Shown here: positions 54,112 through 61,750 of the stretch, one piece after another | Position numbering within the stretch: position 1 is the first letter of the stretch | Layout: the number at the start of each line of letters is the position of its first letter | Source of the DNA: Paraburkholderia sp. BCC1884 | Lineage (GTDB): Bacteria; Pseudomonadota; Gammaproteobacteria; Burkholderiales; Burkholderiaceae | Length of the DNA stretch: 64,000 nucleotides | Direction of reading: 5' to 3' | NCBI RefSeq assembly: GCF_900996225.1 | Contig: NZ_CAAJGL010000156.1 | Span: 1-64,000, forward strand | Translations under genes and position numbers: made by a program | Notes under the pieces: generated by a model | Databases searched by the model: none | What the model was told of the DNA's origin: nothing | The model's input: only the letters and a program-made list of their open reading frames with translations

Positions 54112-55281
54112 ATGAAATGGAGCAAGCCTTGCCTGGTCTCGCTCGCCGCCTGTGCGGCCGCCGGATCCGCGCATGCCCAAAGCAGCGTCACGCTGTACGG
54201 AACGATCGATACATCCATCACCTTCGTCCACAATGCGACCGCGACCGGGCAAAACCTGTGGTCGCTCGGCAACAGTAGCGGCGGCGATCTGTCCGGCACA
54301 CGTTGGGGCTTGAAAGGCCAGGAAGATCTCGGTGGTGGACTGAAAGCCATTTTCCAGTTGGAAAACGGTTTTAATCCGACAACCGGCGCATTGGGACAGG
54401 GTGGCCGCGAATTCGGCCGTCAGGCGTATGTAGGCCTCGCGAGCGACCAGTTCGGCACGTTCACGCTCGGGCGCCAATACGACCCGCTGGTCGACCTCGT
54501 CCAGGGGCTGACGGGCGATAACTACTTCGGCAGCACCTTCGCGACCGTCGGCGACGTCGACAACTACGACAACAGCTCACGCACGAGCAATGCCATCAAA
54601 TACGTCTCGCCGGTGTTTTCGGGCCTGCAGATCGAAGGCATGTATGCGCTTGGCGGCGTGGCCGGTCAGACCGGTTCGGGCCAGACGTGGTCGGCCGCGG
54701 CTGCGTACACCGCTGGGCCGTTCTCTCTCGCAGCAGGCTATTTCGTCGCCGATAACGCATCCGTGACGACGCCGCTGCGGACCACCTGGGGCGGCACCTC
54801 GGACGGCACGTTCGACGGCTCGCTGGTCAACCTCGGGTATCAGACGGCGAAGTCGATCAACATCGCGCGGGTGGCCGGGCAATACGTGGCGGGGCCGTTC
54901 ACCTTCGGTCTGGGCTACAGCAACTCGCAGTACAAGTCCGACGCGCAATCCGCGTTCGACTCGACGGAGAAATTCAACACCGGGCAAGGCTTCGTGAACT
55001 ATCAGGCGACGCCGGCACTGCTGGTCGGCGTGGGCTACAGCTATACGAAGTCGACGGGCGATACGGGCGCGACCTATCATCAGGTATCGCTCGGCGCCGA
55101 CTACAACCTGTCGAAACGCACGGACGTCTATCTGGTCGGCGCGTGGCAGCATGCCAGCGGCGAAACGCTCAATGCGGACGGAACAGGTGTGGTGAGTGCG
55201 CAGGCATCCGTGGGCTCGTATGGCTATCCGGGCACGAATACGCAAGAACTGGTCAGTTTCGGCCTGCGTCACAAGTTCTGA
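54112..55281 (+). CDS. Gram-negative general porin (Porin_4 family)
   Basis: 389 aa. Signal peptide VSLAACAAAGSAHAQ, then the standard start SSVTLYGTIDTSITFV, GSRWGLKG-like DLSGTRWGLKGQEDLGGGL, and many amphipathic strands ending in SFGLRHKF with the C-terminal Phe needed for outer-membrane assembly. It forms a 16-strand trimeric channel for small solutes. A very strong hairpin follows at 55306. Confidence 0.92.
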   Translation: MKWSKPCLVSLAACAAAGSAHAQSSVTLYGTIDTSITFVHNATATGQNLWSLGNSSGGDLSGTRWGLKGQEDLGGGLKAIFQLENGFNPTTGALGQGGREFGRQAYVGLASDQFGTFTLGRQYDPLVDLVQGLTGDNYFGSTFATVGDVDNYDNSSRTSNAIKYVSPVFSGLQIEGMYALGGVAGQTGSGQTWSAAAAYTAGPFSLAAGYFVADNASVTTPLRTTWGGTSDGTFDGSLVNLGYQTAKSINIARVAGQYVAGPFTFGLGYSNSQYKSDAQSAFDSTEKFNTGQGFVNYQATPALLVGVGYSYTKSTGDTGATYHQVSLGADYNLSKRTDVYLVGAWQHASGETLNADGTGVVSAQASVGSYGYPGTNTQELVSFGLRHKF

Positions 55282-55305
55282 ACGGCAGCATTGCGCTCCA
55301 ATGAC

Positions 55306-55337
55306 AATTCAGGCCGCGAGAACTCGCGGCCTGAATT
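55306..55337. terminator. Bidirectional hairpin terminator between porin and hemB
   Basis: AATTCAGGCCGCGAG and CTCGCGGCCTGAATT pair perfectly over 15 bp with a 2-base tip. It lies between two convergent genes, 24 bases after the porin stop and 15 bases after the hemB stop. No long T-run, but the stem is exceptionally stable. Confidence 0.75.
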
Positions 55338-55352
55338 CCGTCATGCCTCGCG

Positions 55353-56327
55353 TCAGATGCCGTCGCGAGCGAAATCCATCGCAAAGTACGTGAGAATCAG
55401 ATCCGCGCCCGCGCGCTTGATTGCGCCGACGGTTTCGCGGCTGACCCGATGCTCGTCGATCGCGCCTGCTGCCGCGCCGAATTTGATCATCGCGTATTCC
55501 CCGCTCACCTGATAGGCCGCCAGCGGCAAACGCGACGCTTCGCGAATGTCGCGGATAACGTCCAGATACGCGCCCGCCGGTTTAACCATCAGGCAGTCGG
55601 CTCCTTCCGCCTCGTCCAGCAACGACTCGCGCACGGCTTCGCGGCGATTCATCGGGTTCATCTGATAGGTTTTGCGGTCGCCTTCCAGCGTCGTGCCGCC
55701 CGCTTCCCGGAACGGCCCATACAACGACGAAGCAAACTTGGTCGAGTACGCCACGATCGACGTGTCGCTGTGGCCGGCTTCGTCCAGCGCGCGGCGGATC
55801 GCCTGCACCTGGCCGTCCATCGCAGCGGAAGGCGCGATCACATCCGCGCCGGCTCGCGCGGCCACCACCGCCTGCTTGCCGATATTGGCCAGCGTCGCGT
55901 CGTTGTCGACGGTATGGCCGTGCAGCACGCCACAGTGTCCATGCGAGGTGTATTCGCAAAAGCAGGTGTCGGACATCACCACCAGTTCGGGTGCGGTGTC
56001 TTTACAGATGCGCGCCATACGCGCCACGAGGCCGTTTTCATTCCACGTGTCGGCTCCGATCTCGTCTTTGTGATGCGAGATGCCGAAGGTCATCACCGCC
56101 CGGATGCCCGCGCGCGCGTAGCGCTCGATTTCGCCGGCGAGTTTCGATTCGGGAATGCGCAACACGCCGGGCATGCTGGTGATGACGCCAAAGTCGCTCA
56201 CGCCCTCTTCGACGAAGATCGGCAAGACCAGATCGTTCAGATCGAACTCGGTCTCCTGAAACATCGTGCGCAGCGTGGACGATTGGCGAAGGCGTCGCGG
56301 ACGGACCGCGGGAAACTGACTTGACAC
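55353..56327 (-). CDS. hemB: Porphobilinogen synthase (delta-aminolevulinate dehydratase), zinc type
   Basis: 324 aa from GTG with GGGAG 7 bases ahead. It condenses two 5-aminolevulinate molecules. The Schiff-base lysines are in AYSTKFASS and CLMVKPAGAY. The metal site reads SDTCFCEYTSHGHCGV, the triple-cysteine zinc site found in E. coli HemB, whereas the usual Burkholderia HemB (from general knowledge) has an Asp-rich Mg-type site (DVALDPYTSHGQDG-like). So this may be an additional, zinc-dependent copy. It is flanked by the porin and the short-chain fatty acid transporter gene. Confidence 0.93.
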   Translation of the reverse strand: MSSQFPAVRPRRLRQSSTLRTMFQETEFDLNDLVLPIFVEEGVSDFGVITSMPGVLRIPESKLAGEIERYARAGIRAVMTFGISHHKDEIGADTWNENGLVARMARICKDTAPELVVMSDTCFCEYTSHGHCGVLHGHTVDNDATLANIGKQAVVAARAGADVIAPSAAMDGQVQAIRRALDEAGHSDTSIVAYSTKFASSLYGPFREAGGTTLEGDRKTYQMNPMNRREAVRESLLDEAEGADCLMVKPAGAYLDVIRDIREASRLPLAAYQVSGEYAMIKFGAAAGAIDEHRVSRETVGAIKRAGADLILTYFAMDFARDGI

Positions 56328-56577
56328 GAGGTGCTCCCTGCTTCGCTCCCGGCACGGCGCATTGCTTGACTCAGGCTCGCCGTGGAGACGACGGGCCGGA
56401 CGCACTCTGCCGGAGAGCATCGTTACTGGAGGCCCGCAGCCATACGGCAACGGACATGGACTATGAAGCTGTGCTTGGGTTCGCGCGCGGTGCTCGCGAC
56501 GATTCAGCGACCCACCACGCCAGCAAGCTCGCCGAGATCATACCGCTCTCACCCGGAGCCTGCTGGGCGCGGCCGCC

Positions 56578-57969
56578 TCACGGCACCAGCAGCAGCGCCG
56601 CGGCGTAGATCACCAGCGACACCAGAAACGTCACCGCCGTGTAGCCCATCACGCGCTGAATGCGAATGCCGGCAATGGCCACCACCGGCACGGCCCAGAA
56701 CGGTTGCAGCATGTTCGAGACGTTTTCCGCCATGGCCACGCCCATCGCGGTGCGCGCAACTGACGCATGCAGACTCAGCGCGGCGGGCAACACGAACGGT
56801 CCCTGAACGGCCCAGTGACCGCCGGCGCTCGGCAAAAGCAGCGTGATGATCAACGAACTCAGATAGCTCCACAGCGGCAGCGTCAACGGCGTCGCCACCA
56901 CCACGAAGGTCGAGGCGATCGTCGAGGCGAGACCGGTGCCCGTCATGATGCCCATGATGCCGCCGTAGATCGGATACTGGAGCAACATGGAGCCGGTCTG
57001 CCGCGCCGCATTGCGGATCGAGTTGGCGTAGGCGAGCGGCGTACGCTGCAACGCGAGGCCGACCAGCAGAAAGATCAGGATCGTCGTGTTGATATCGAGT
57101 TCGAAGCCTTTGGCGTGCCACGTCATGAACAGATAGCCGCAGCCCATTGCGAGCAGAACGAGCGTGCCGAAGATCGAGCGCTCCGCTCGGCCGGCGAACG
57201 ACGACACCTCGGCGTTGCGCGAATGGGCATCGGGCTCCGCGCTGACCGTTTCCGGCCGCTCGCTGAACCGCTGCACGGCGTCGTCTTTCGGGTGCATCCA
57301 GATGAAGATGCCGGTCATGACGACCACCACCAGAATCGTCGGGACCAGCACGAACGGCGCGAAGACCGTTTGGCTCAACGGGATCACATGCCCGGTCGCC
57401 TTTTCCGCGAGATTGAGCGCATTGCCGGGCGACGCCTGCGAGAGTGCGATGGAACTCGACAAACCGCTATTGCAGACGGACCACGCCGAGTAGCTGCCCG
57501 CCACGAGCCATGCAAAATCCACGTTGACGCGCTTGGCGATTTCCCGCGATAGCAGCGCGCCGACGATCAATCCCAGCCCCCAGTTCAGCCACGCCGCCAG
57601 CGCAACGAATGGAAACACCAGCAACGCCGCGCGCGCGGGCGTTTTCACATTCGCGACCATCGCCTTCAGGCCGCGCTGCACGAGCGGCGCCTCGGCGATC
57701 GCATAGCCGGTGCAAAGAATCAGGATCATCTGCAGCGCGAAGCCGAAGATCCCGAAGACGCCCGTGTACCACGAGTTGAGCATGACCGGAATCGATGCGT
57801 GGGGCGCAAACGCAAACGCGAGCAGCATCACCAGTACCGTGAGTCCGATCGACAGCACGAACGGGTCCGGCATGATCTGTTCGAAGACATACACCATGGC
57901 GCCGACGACGCGGTTGGCGGAACCTGTCTTGTGAGCGGGATTGATTGCGGGGGGAGGCGTGGAATTCAT
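56578..57969 (-). CDS. atoE: Short-chain fatty acid transporter (AtoE family)
   Basis: 463 aa with about 12 membrane helices. Segments FEQIMPDPFVLSIGLTVLVM, YAIAEAPLVQRGLKAM, WLNWGLGLIVGALLSREIA and GLSSSIALSQASPGN are typical of the AtoE/DUF family for acetoacetate and short-chain fatty acid uptake. It is the third gene of the operon after the acyl-CoA dehydrogenase and kinase-like genes, 57 bases after the latter, so it may import their substrate. Confidence 0.88.
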   Translation of the reverse strand: MNSTPPPAINPAHKTGSANRVVGAMVYVFEQIMPDPFVLSIGLTVLVMLLAFAFAPHASIPVMLNSWYTGVFGIFGFALQMILILCTGYAIAEAPLVQRGLKAMVANVKTPARAALLVFPFVALAAWLNWGLGLIVGALLSREIAKRVNVDFAWLVAGSYSAWSVCNSGLSSSIALSQASPGNALNLAEKATGHVIPLSQTVFAPFVLVPTILVVVVMTGIFIWMHPKDDAVQRFSERPETVSAEPDAHSRNAEVSSFAGRAERSIFGTLVLLAMGCGYLFMTWHAKGFELDINTTILIFLLVGLALQRTPLAYANSIRNAARQTGSMLLQYPIYGGIMGIMTGTGLASTIASTFVVVATPLTLPLWSYLSSLIITLLLPSAGGHWAVQGPFVLPAALSLHASVARTAMGVAMAENVSNMLQPFWAVPVVAIAGIRIQRVMGYTAVTFLVSLVIYAAALLLVP

Positions 57970-58026
57970 GCTTTTGACCTGATGAGACGTTCTTGTAGCA
58001 ACAGCGGCGCCGTACCGGCGCTCACT

Positions 58027-59094
58027 TCATTTGTGCAACGACTGCGCCTGCTGCCATGCGAGCGCAGCCACACGTTCGAGCCGCGCCGACATGATCTGGG
58101 CGTCCGCACTCGCTGCCGTGCCACGCGCCACGCGGCCGCGAATGCCGTGCAGGATCGCCGCGAAGCGGAACAGATTGAAGGCGACGTAGAAATCCAGATC
58201 CGGGATGCCGGTTCGTCCGGTACGACGGCAATAGGCAGCCACATAGCCGGCCTCGCTGGGCAACCCGGCTGCCTCAAGGTCGACGCCGGCCAGACCGCCG
58301 AGAATGTCGCTCGGCATGCGGAACATCATCGCGTGATAGGCGAAGTCGGCAAGCGGATGGCCCAGCGTCGACAGCTCCCAATCCAGCACGGCGATGACAC
58401 GCGGTTCCGTGGCGTGGAAGATCACGTTGTCGACGCGAAAATCGCCGTGCACGATCGAGGTTTCGTCGGCGGCGGGAATGTGTTCGGGAAGCCATTGCGC
58501 GAGCCGGTCCATGTCGGCATTGCGGCCGGCCTGCTCGTCCTGCTGATACTGACCGGACCAGCGCGCGACCTGGCGCTCGATATAGCCGCCAACCCGGCCG
58601 TAGTCGCTCAAACCGATCGCCACCGGATCGACGAGATGCAGCTTTGCGATGGTGCCGTTCATCGCGTCCATCAACTGCGCTCGCGAAGCAATCGGAGCGG
58701 ACGAGAAACTCGCATCCCAGAAGATGCGCCCCGCCACCATGTCCATGACATAGAACGCGCTGCCGATCACCGAGTCGTCGGTACACAGGCCATGCACATG
58801 GGGCACGGGAAAATCGATCGGTTCCAGCGCGGCGACCACGCGCGCTTCACGCTCGATCGCGTGCGCGCCTTTGAGCAAGGGTCCGGAAGGCTTGCGACGC
58901 AATACGTAATCGCCCGTTGGGGTACGCACGCGATAGGTCGGATTGGACTGGCCGCCTTTGAACTGCTCCACCTCGATCGGGCCGTCGAAACCGGCGACAT
59001 GCTGCTTCATCCAGGCGCCAAGCCGGGCCTCGTCGAACCGATTGCGCGGCGACACCGCTACCGTGCCGGACTGGTCGGGGATGTCGCTCATCAT
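58027..59094 (-). CDS. APH-like phosphotransferase (ACAD10/11 kinase, LvaA-like)
   Basis: 355 aa. A phosphotransferase family fold: lysine region YVLRRKPSGPLLKGAHAIERE, catalytic loop IVHGDFRVDN and metal motif VLDWELSTLGHPLADFAY. In ACAD10/11 proteins and in the levulinate protein LvaA such a kinase phosphorylates 4-hydroxyacyl-CoA. Its ATG overlaps the stop of the acyl-CoA dehydrogenase gene by 4 bases (two adjacent ATG codons), so the two are coupled, which fits a kinase-plus-dehydrogenase pair. Confidence 0.87.
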   Translation of the reverse strand: MMSDIPDQSGTVAVSPRNRFDEARLGAWMKQHVAGFDGPIEVEQFKGGQSNPTYRVRTPTGDYVLRRKPSGPLLKGAHAIEREARVVAALEPIDFPVPHVHGLCTDDSVIGSAFYVMDMVAGRIFWDASFSSAPIASRAQLMDAMNGTIAKLHLVDPVAIGLSDYGRVGGYIERQVARWSGQYQQDEQAGRNADMDRLAQWLPEHIPAADETSIVHGDFRVDNVIFHATEPRVIAVLDWELSTLGHPLADFAYHAMMFRMPSDILGGLAGVDLEAAGLPSEAGYVAAYCRRTGRTGIPDLDFYVAFNLFRFAAILHGIRGRVARGTAASADAQIMSARLERVAALAWQQAQSLHK

Positions 59095-60293
59095 CGCTCT
59101 CCTGGCGTCGCGGCGAGCGTCTGCCGCTTGATGGCTTTGGCAATCGACCATTTGTGCACTTCCGTCGGGCCGTCGTAAATGCGAAACGCGCGAATCTCGC
59201 GAAACACCTGTTCGACGATGGTGTCGCCCGATACTCCCGTGCCGCCCATCACCTGAACGCAGCGATCCGCCACCCGGAACAGCGCGTCCGACACCGAGGC
59301 TTTCGTCATCGAACTTTCGAGCGTGCCGAGCGAACCGCTATCGAGAATGGATGCACACCAGTCGATCATCAATTCCGCCTGCTGGAGGTCCATGAGATTT
59401 TCCGCGAGCATGAAGCCGACGCCTTCATGGTCGATCAGCAGTTTGCCGAACGACTTGCGCCGACACGCGTACGCCGTGGCGATTTCATTGGCGCGCGTGG
59501 CCGCGCCATGCCAGCGCATGCAATGCGACAGCCGGGCGGGCGAGAGACGCACTTGCGCATAGCGAAAGCCTTCGTCCACTTCGCCCAGCACGTGATCGTG
59601 AGGCACCCGTAGACCGTCGAGGCAAACGACGGCGTGGCCGCCTGGCATCGAACTATCGATGGTGTCGAGGATACGCTCGATCCGTACCGCGGGATGCGGC
59701 AGTTCGACGAGAAACATGGTGGCTTTGACCGCCTCCGCCGAACCGGTGCGCGCCATCACGATACCGGTTCGCGCGCCGGCGGCGCCCGTAATGAAGGCCT
59801 TGCGTCCGTGGATGACCCAGCTATCGCCATCGCGCCCGGCGGTGGTTTGCAGCATCGACGGATCGGAGCCCGCCCCGCCTTCGGCCGACGGTTCGGTCAT
59901 GAAGAACGCGGAGCGCGCGGTGCCGGCGATCAGCGGCGCGAGAAAGCGCGCCTGTTGCTGCGGCGTGCCGATCTTGCCGAGCAGATACATGTTGCCCTCG
60001 TCCGGCGCCGCCGTGTTCAACGCAAGCGGCCCGAGCGGCGAGAGGCCCGAGCGCTTGAGCACGGCAGCCGTTTCGAGTTGCGTCAGATGACTGCCGTCCG
60101 CGCCGATGTGCGGCGTCAGAAGTCCGACCTCGCGCGCCTTGGCCCGCAGTTCGTCGACCAATGCATCTTCCGGGCCGTGACTCGTGCGGCGCGGATCGGA
60201 TTCGTAAGGGATCACGACCTCGCGCACGAATTGCTCCACGCGAGCGGCAATCTCGATGCCGCGCTGCGTTCCGACTACGCTCATGCTGCTCAT
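59091..60293 (-). CDS. Acyl-CoA dehydrogenase family protein
   Basis: 400 aa. FAD and substrate motifs AFFMTEPSAEGGAGSDPS, WVIHGRKAFITGAAGA and the C-terminal RVADRCVQVMGGTGVSGDTIVEQVFREIRAFRIYDG are those of the FadE/ACAD11-like clade. The start MSSMSVV follows an AAAGGA ribosome-binding site. With the overlapping kinase gene it resembles the two halves of ACAD11, suggesting a role on phosphorylated hydroxyacyl-CoA rather than plain desaturation; this is inference. Confidence 0.9.
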   Translation of the reverse strand: MSSMSVVGTQRGIEIAARVEQFVREVVIPYESDPRRTSHGPEDALVDELRAKAREVGLLTPHIGADGSHLTQLETAAVLKRSGLSPLGPLALNTAAPDEGNMYLLGKIGTPQQQARFLAPLIAGTARSAFFMTEPSAEGGAGSDPSMLQTTAGRDGDSWVIHGRKAFITGAAGARTGIVMARTGSAEAVKATMFLVELPHPAVRIERILDTIDSSMPGGHAVVCLDGLRVPHDHVLGEVDEGFRYAQVRLSPARLSHCMRWHGAATRANEIATAYACRRKSFGKLLIDHEGVGFMLAENLMDLQQAELMIDWCASILDSGSLGTLESSMTKASVSDALFRVADRCVQVMGGTGVSGDTIVEQVFREIRAFRIYDGPTEVHKWSIAKAIKRQTLAATPGER

Positions 60294-60330
60294 GGTCCTT
60301 TCGTCTCCATCAGGCATATTGTAGGATTGG

Positions 60331-60343
60331 ATTGTAGGACAAT
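60331..60343. promoter_or_regulatory. GntR-type operator in the acyl-CoA dehydrogenase/gntR gap
   Basis: ATTGT-AGG-ACAAT is a perfect 5-bp inverted repeat with a 3-base centre, matching the GntR/FadR consensus of GT-rich and AC-rich half sites. A direct repeat of ATTGTAGGA starts 13 bases earlier at 60318. It sits between the divergent acyl-CoA dehydrogenase and GntR genes. Confidence 0.72.
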
Positions 60344-60447
60344 TATCCGAAGCACGCACAGCTTACAATCGTGCTACGAATGACGACGCGCCAATGCGTC
60401 ACGACACGAAACGGGCGGATGCGCCCCGTTCGGAACGACCTTTTCTT

Positions 60448-61146
60448 ATGCCCAAAGCCAGCCAGACCACCGCGCAATCCGACGCTCGAAACCCACCGCG
60501 GCAGTCGCCGGCCAGCGCGTCGGACCTCGTTTTCATGGGGATCGTCAGAGGACTCGAGCGACACACGTTCGTGCCCTCGCAGCGACTCGTCGAGGCGGAC
60601 CTCGCGGAACAGTTCGACGTCGGCAGGAATTCGGTGCGCGAAGCGCTGCAGAGACTGGCCGCCGAAGGCATTGTCGAGCTGAATCGTCACCGCGGTGCGT
60701 CGATCCGTTCGCTTTCGCTGCAGGAGGCCAGAGATGTGATGGAGGTGGCGGAACTGCTGACCGGTTTGCTGGGCCGCGCCGCCGCTCGTCATGGGAAACG
60801 CTCGCCGCATGCGGCCGAGCTTCGGCTAGCGCTTGCCGATATTGCAAGCGAGCGTGTCAGATCGAGTAGCGAGGCGTTCAGCAAAGCGCGCCGTAATTTC
60901 TATCGTGCTCTGCTCGATATCGCGGCGAACCGGGAACTGAACCGTCTGTTTCCCGCCGTTCAGATGCATGTCGTGCACGCGCAATATCGCACGCCGGAAC
61001 TACTCGAGATGCGGATCGTGGACTATGCCCGCATCGGCGCGGCGGTCCTCGCGGGCGACGGCAAGAAAGCCGAGGCTGCCGGCATCGACCATGTGCGGCA
61101 CGTGCGCGAGGCGATCGAGCGTGTCGCGACCGGCATGGCGGATTGA
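60448..61146 (+). CDS. GntR-family regulator (FCD/FadR subgroup)
   Basis: 232 aa from MPKASQTT; an ATG at 60394 would add 18 residues and cannot be excluded. Winged helix at about 30-90 (RLVEADLAEQFDVGRNSVREALQRLAAEGIVEL, HRGASIRSL), then an FCD helical ligand domain with the metal-ligand positions RRNFYRALLD and HVVHAQYRT. It is divergent from the acyl-CoA dehydrogenase operon and probably represses it through the ATTGT-N3-ACAAT site. Confidence 0.87.
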   Translation: MPKASQTTAQSDARNPPRQSPASASDLVFMGIVRGLERHTFVPSQRLVEADLAEQFDVGRNSVREALQRLAAEGIVELNRHRGASIRSLSLQEARDVMEVAELLTGLLGRAAARHGKRSPHAAELRLALADIASERVRSSSEAFSKARRNFYRALLDIAANRELNRLFPAVQMHVVHAQYRTPELLEMRIVDYARIGAAVLAGDGKKAEAAGIDHVRHVREAIERVATGMAD

Positions 61147-61153
61147 ACGGACG

Positions 61154-61615
61154 TCAACGGTTACGCAGCGCCCGGCGCAGTAACGCGCTCAGCGCCACCG
61201 TTTTCAACACACATTCCCCCAGCGACAGAGCGAAGCCCAAGGGGAAAATCCGCAATTCGGCGGGCAGGCTGAAGCCGACCGCCACCACGCTCAGCGCACT
61301 GAGGAATCCGTAGACCAGTAACGCCGTGCGATTCCGCAAGAGCACGAGCGCGATCAAACCGATCCATAAGACCTTGCTCAGCAGGCACGCCGCCACCTCG
61401 GCGCCCCATGGCACACCCCAGACTTCGAACGGCGCTTCCACCAGCGACCAGATGCCCGTGGCGATTACGCCGAGCACGAGCCACCGGCCCAGGGGCGCAG
61501 CGACCGAAGTGCGCGGTCCGGTTGCCGACCATGGCGACGCAAACTGCGCGTGACCCAGTTCGAAGCCCAAATCGGTTTCCATCTTTTCCATGAGAATCTC
61601 GCTAGCCGAACGCAT
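61154..61615 (-). CDS. Small multi-pass membrane protein, unknown function
   Basis: 153 aa. Four hydrophobic stretches (LVLGVIATGIWSLVEA, EVAACLLSKVLWIGLIALVLL, ALLVYGFLSALSVVAVGF and GFALSLGECVLKTVALSALL) suggest four helices; the N-terminal ~40 residues are soluble. The family is not recognised. Alternative start at ATG 61591 is possible. It lies 8 bases after the convergent GntR gene. Confidence 0.6.
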   Translation of the reverse strand: MRSASEILMEKMETDLGFELGHAQFASPWSATGPRTSVAAPLGRWLVLGVIATGIWSLVEAPFEVWGVPWGAEVAACLLSKVLWIGLIALVLLRNRTALLVYGFLSALSVVAVGFSLPAELRIFPLGFALSLGECVLKTVALSALLRRALRNR

Positions 61616-61750
61616 CGTTTGCGGGGAATGTGCCCTTACCTGAACGGTAGAACATCCTTGCTCCGCCGCCTATCCGACAAACGTTTGCCAGTCGTCCCCA
61701 TTGGTTGGTGCGACCTATACGAAGGTTTAGCTCGTGGGCAAAATCGCAGC

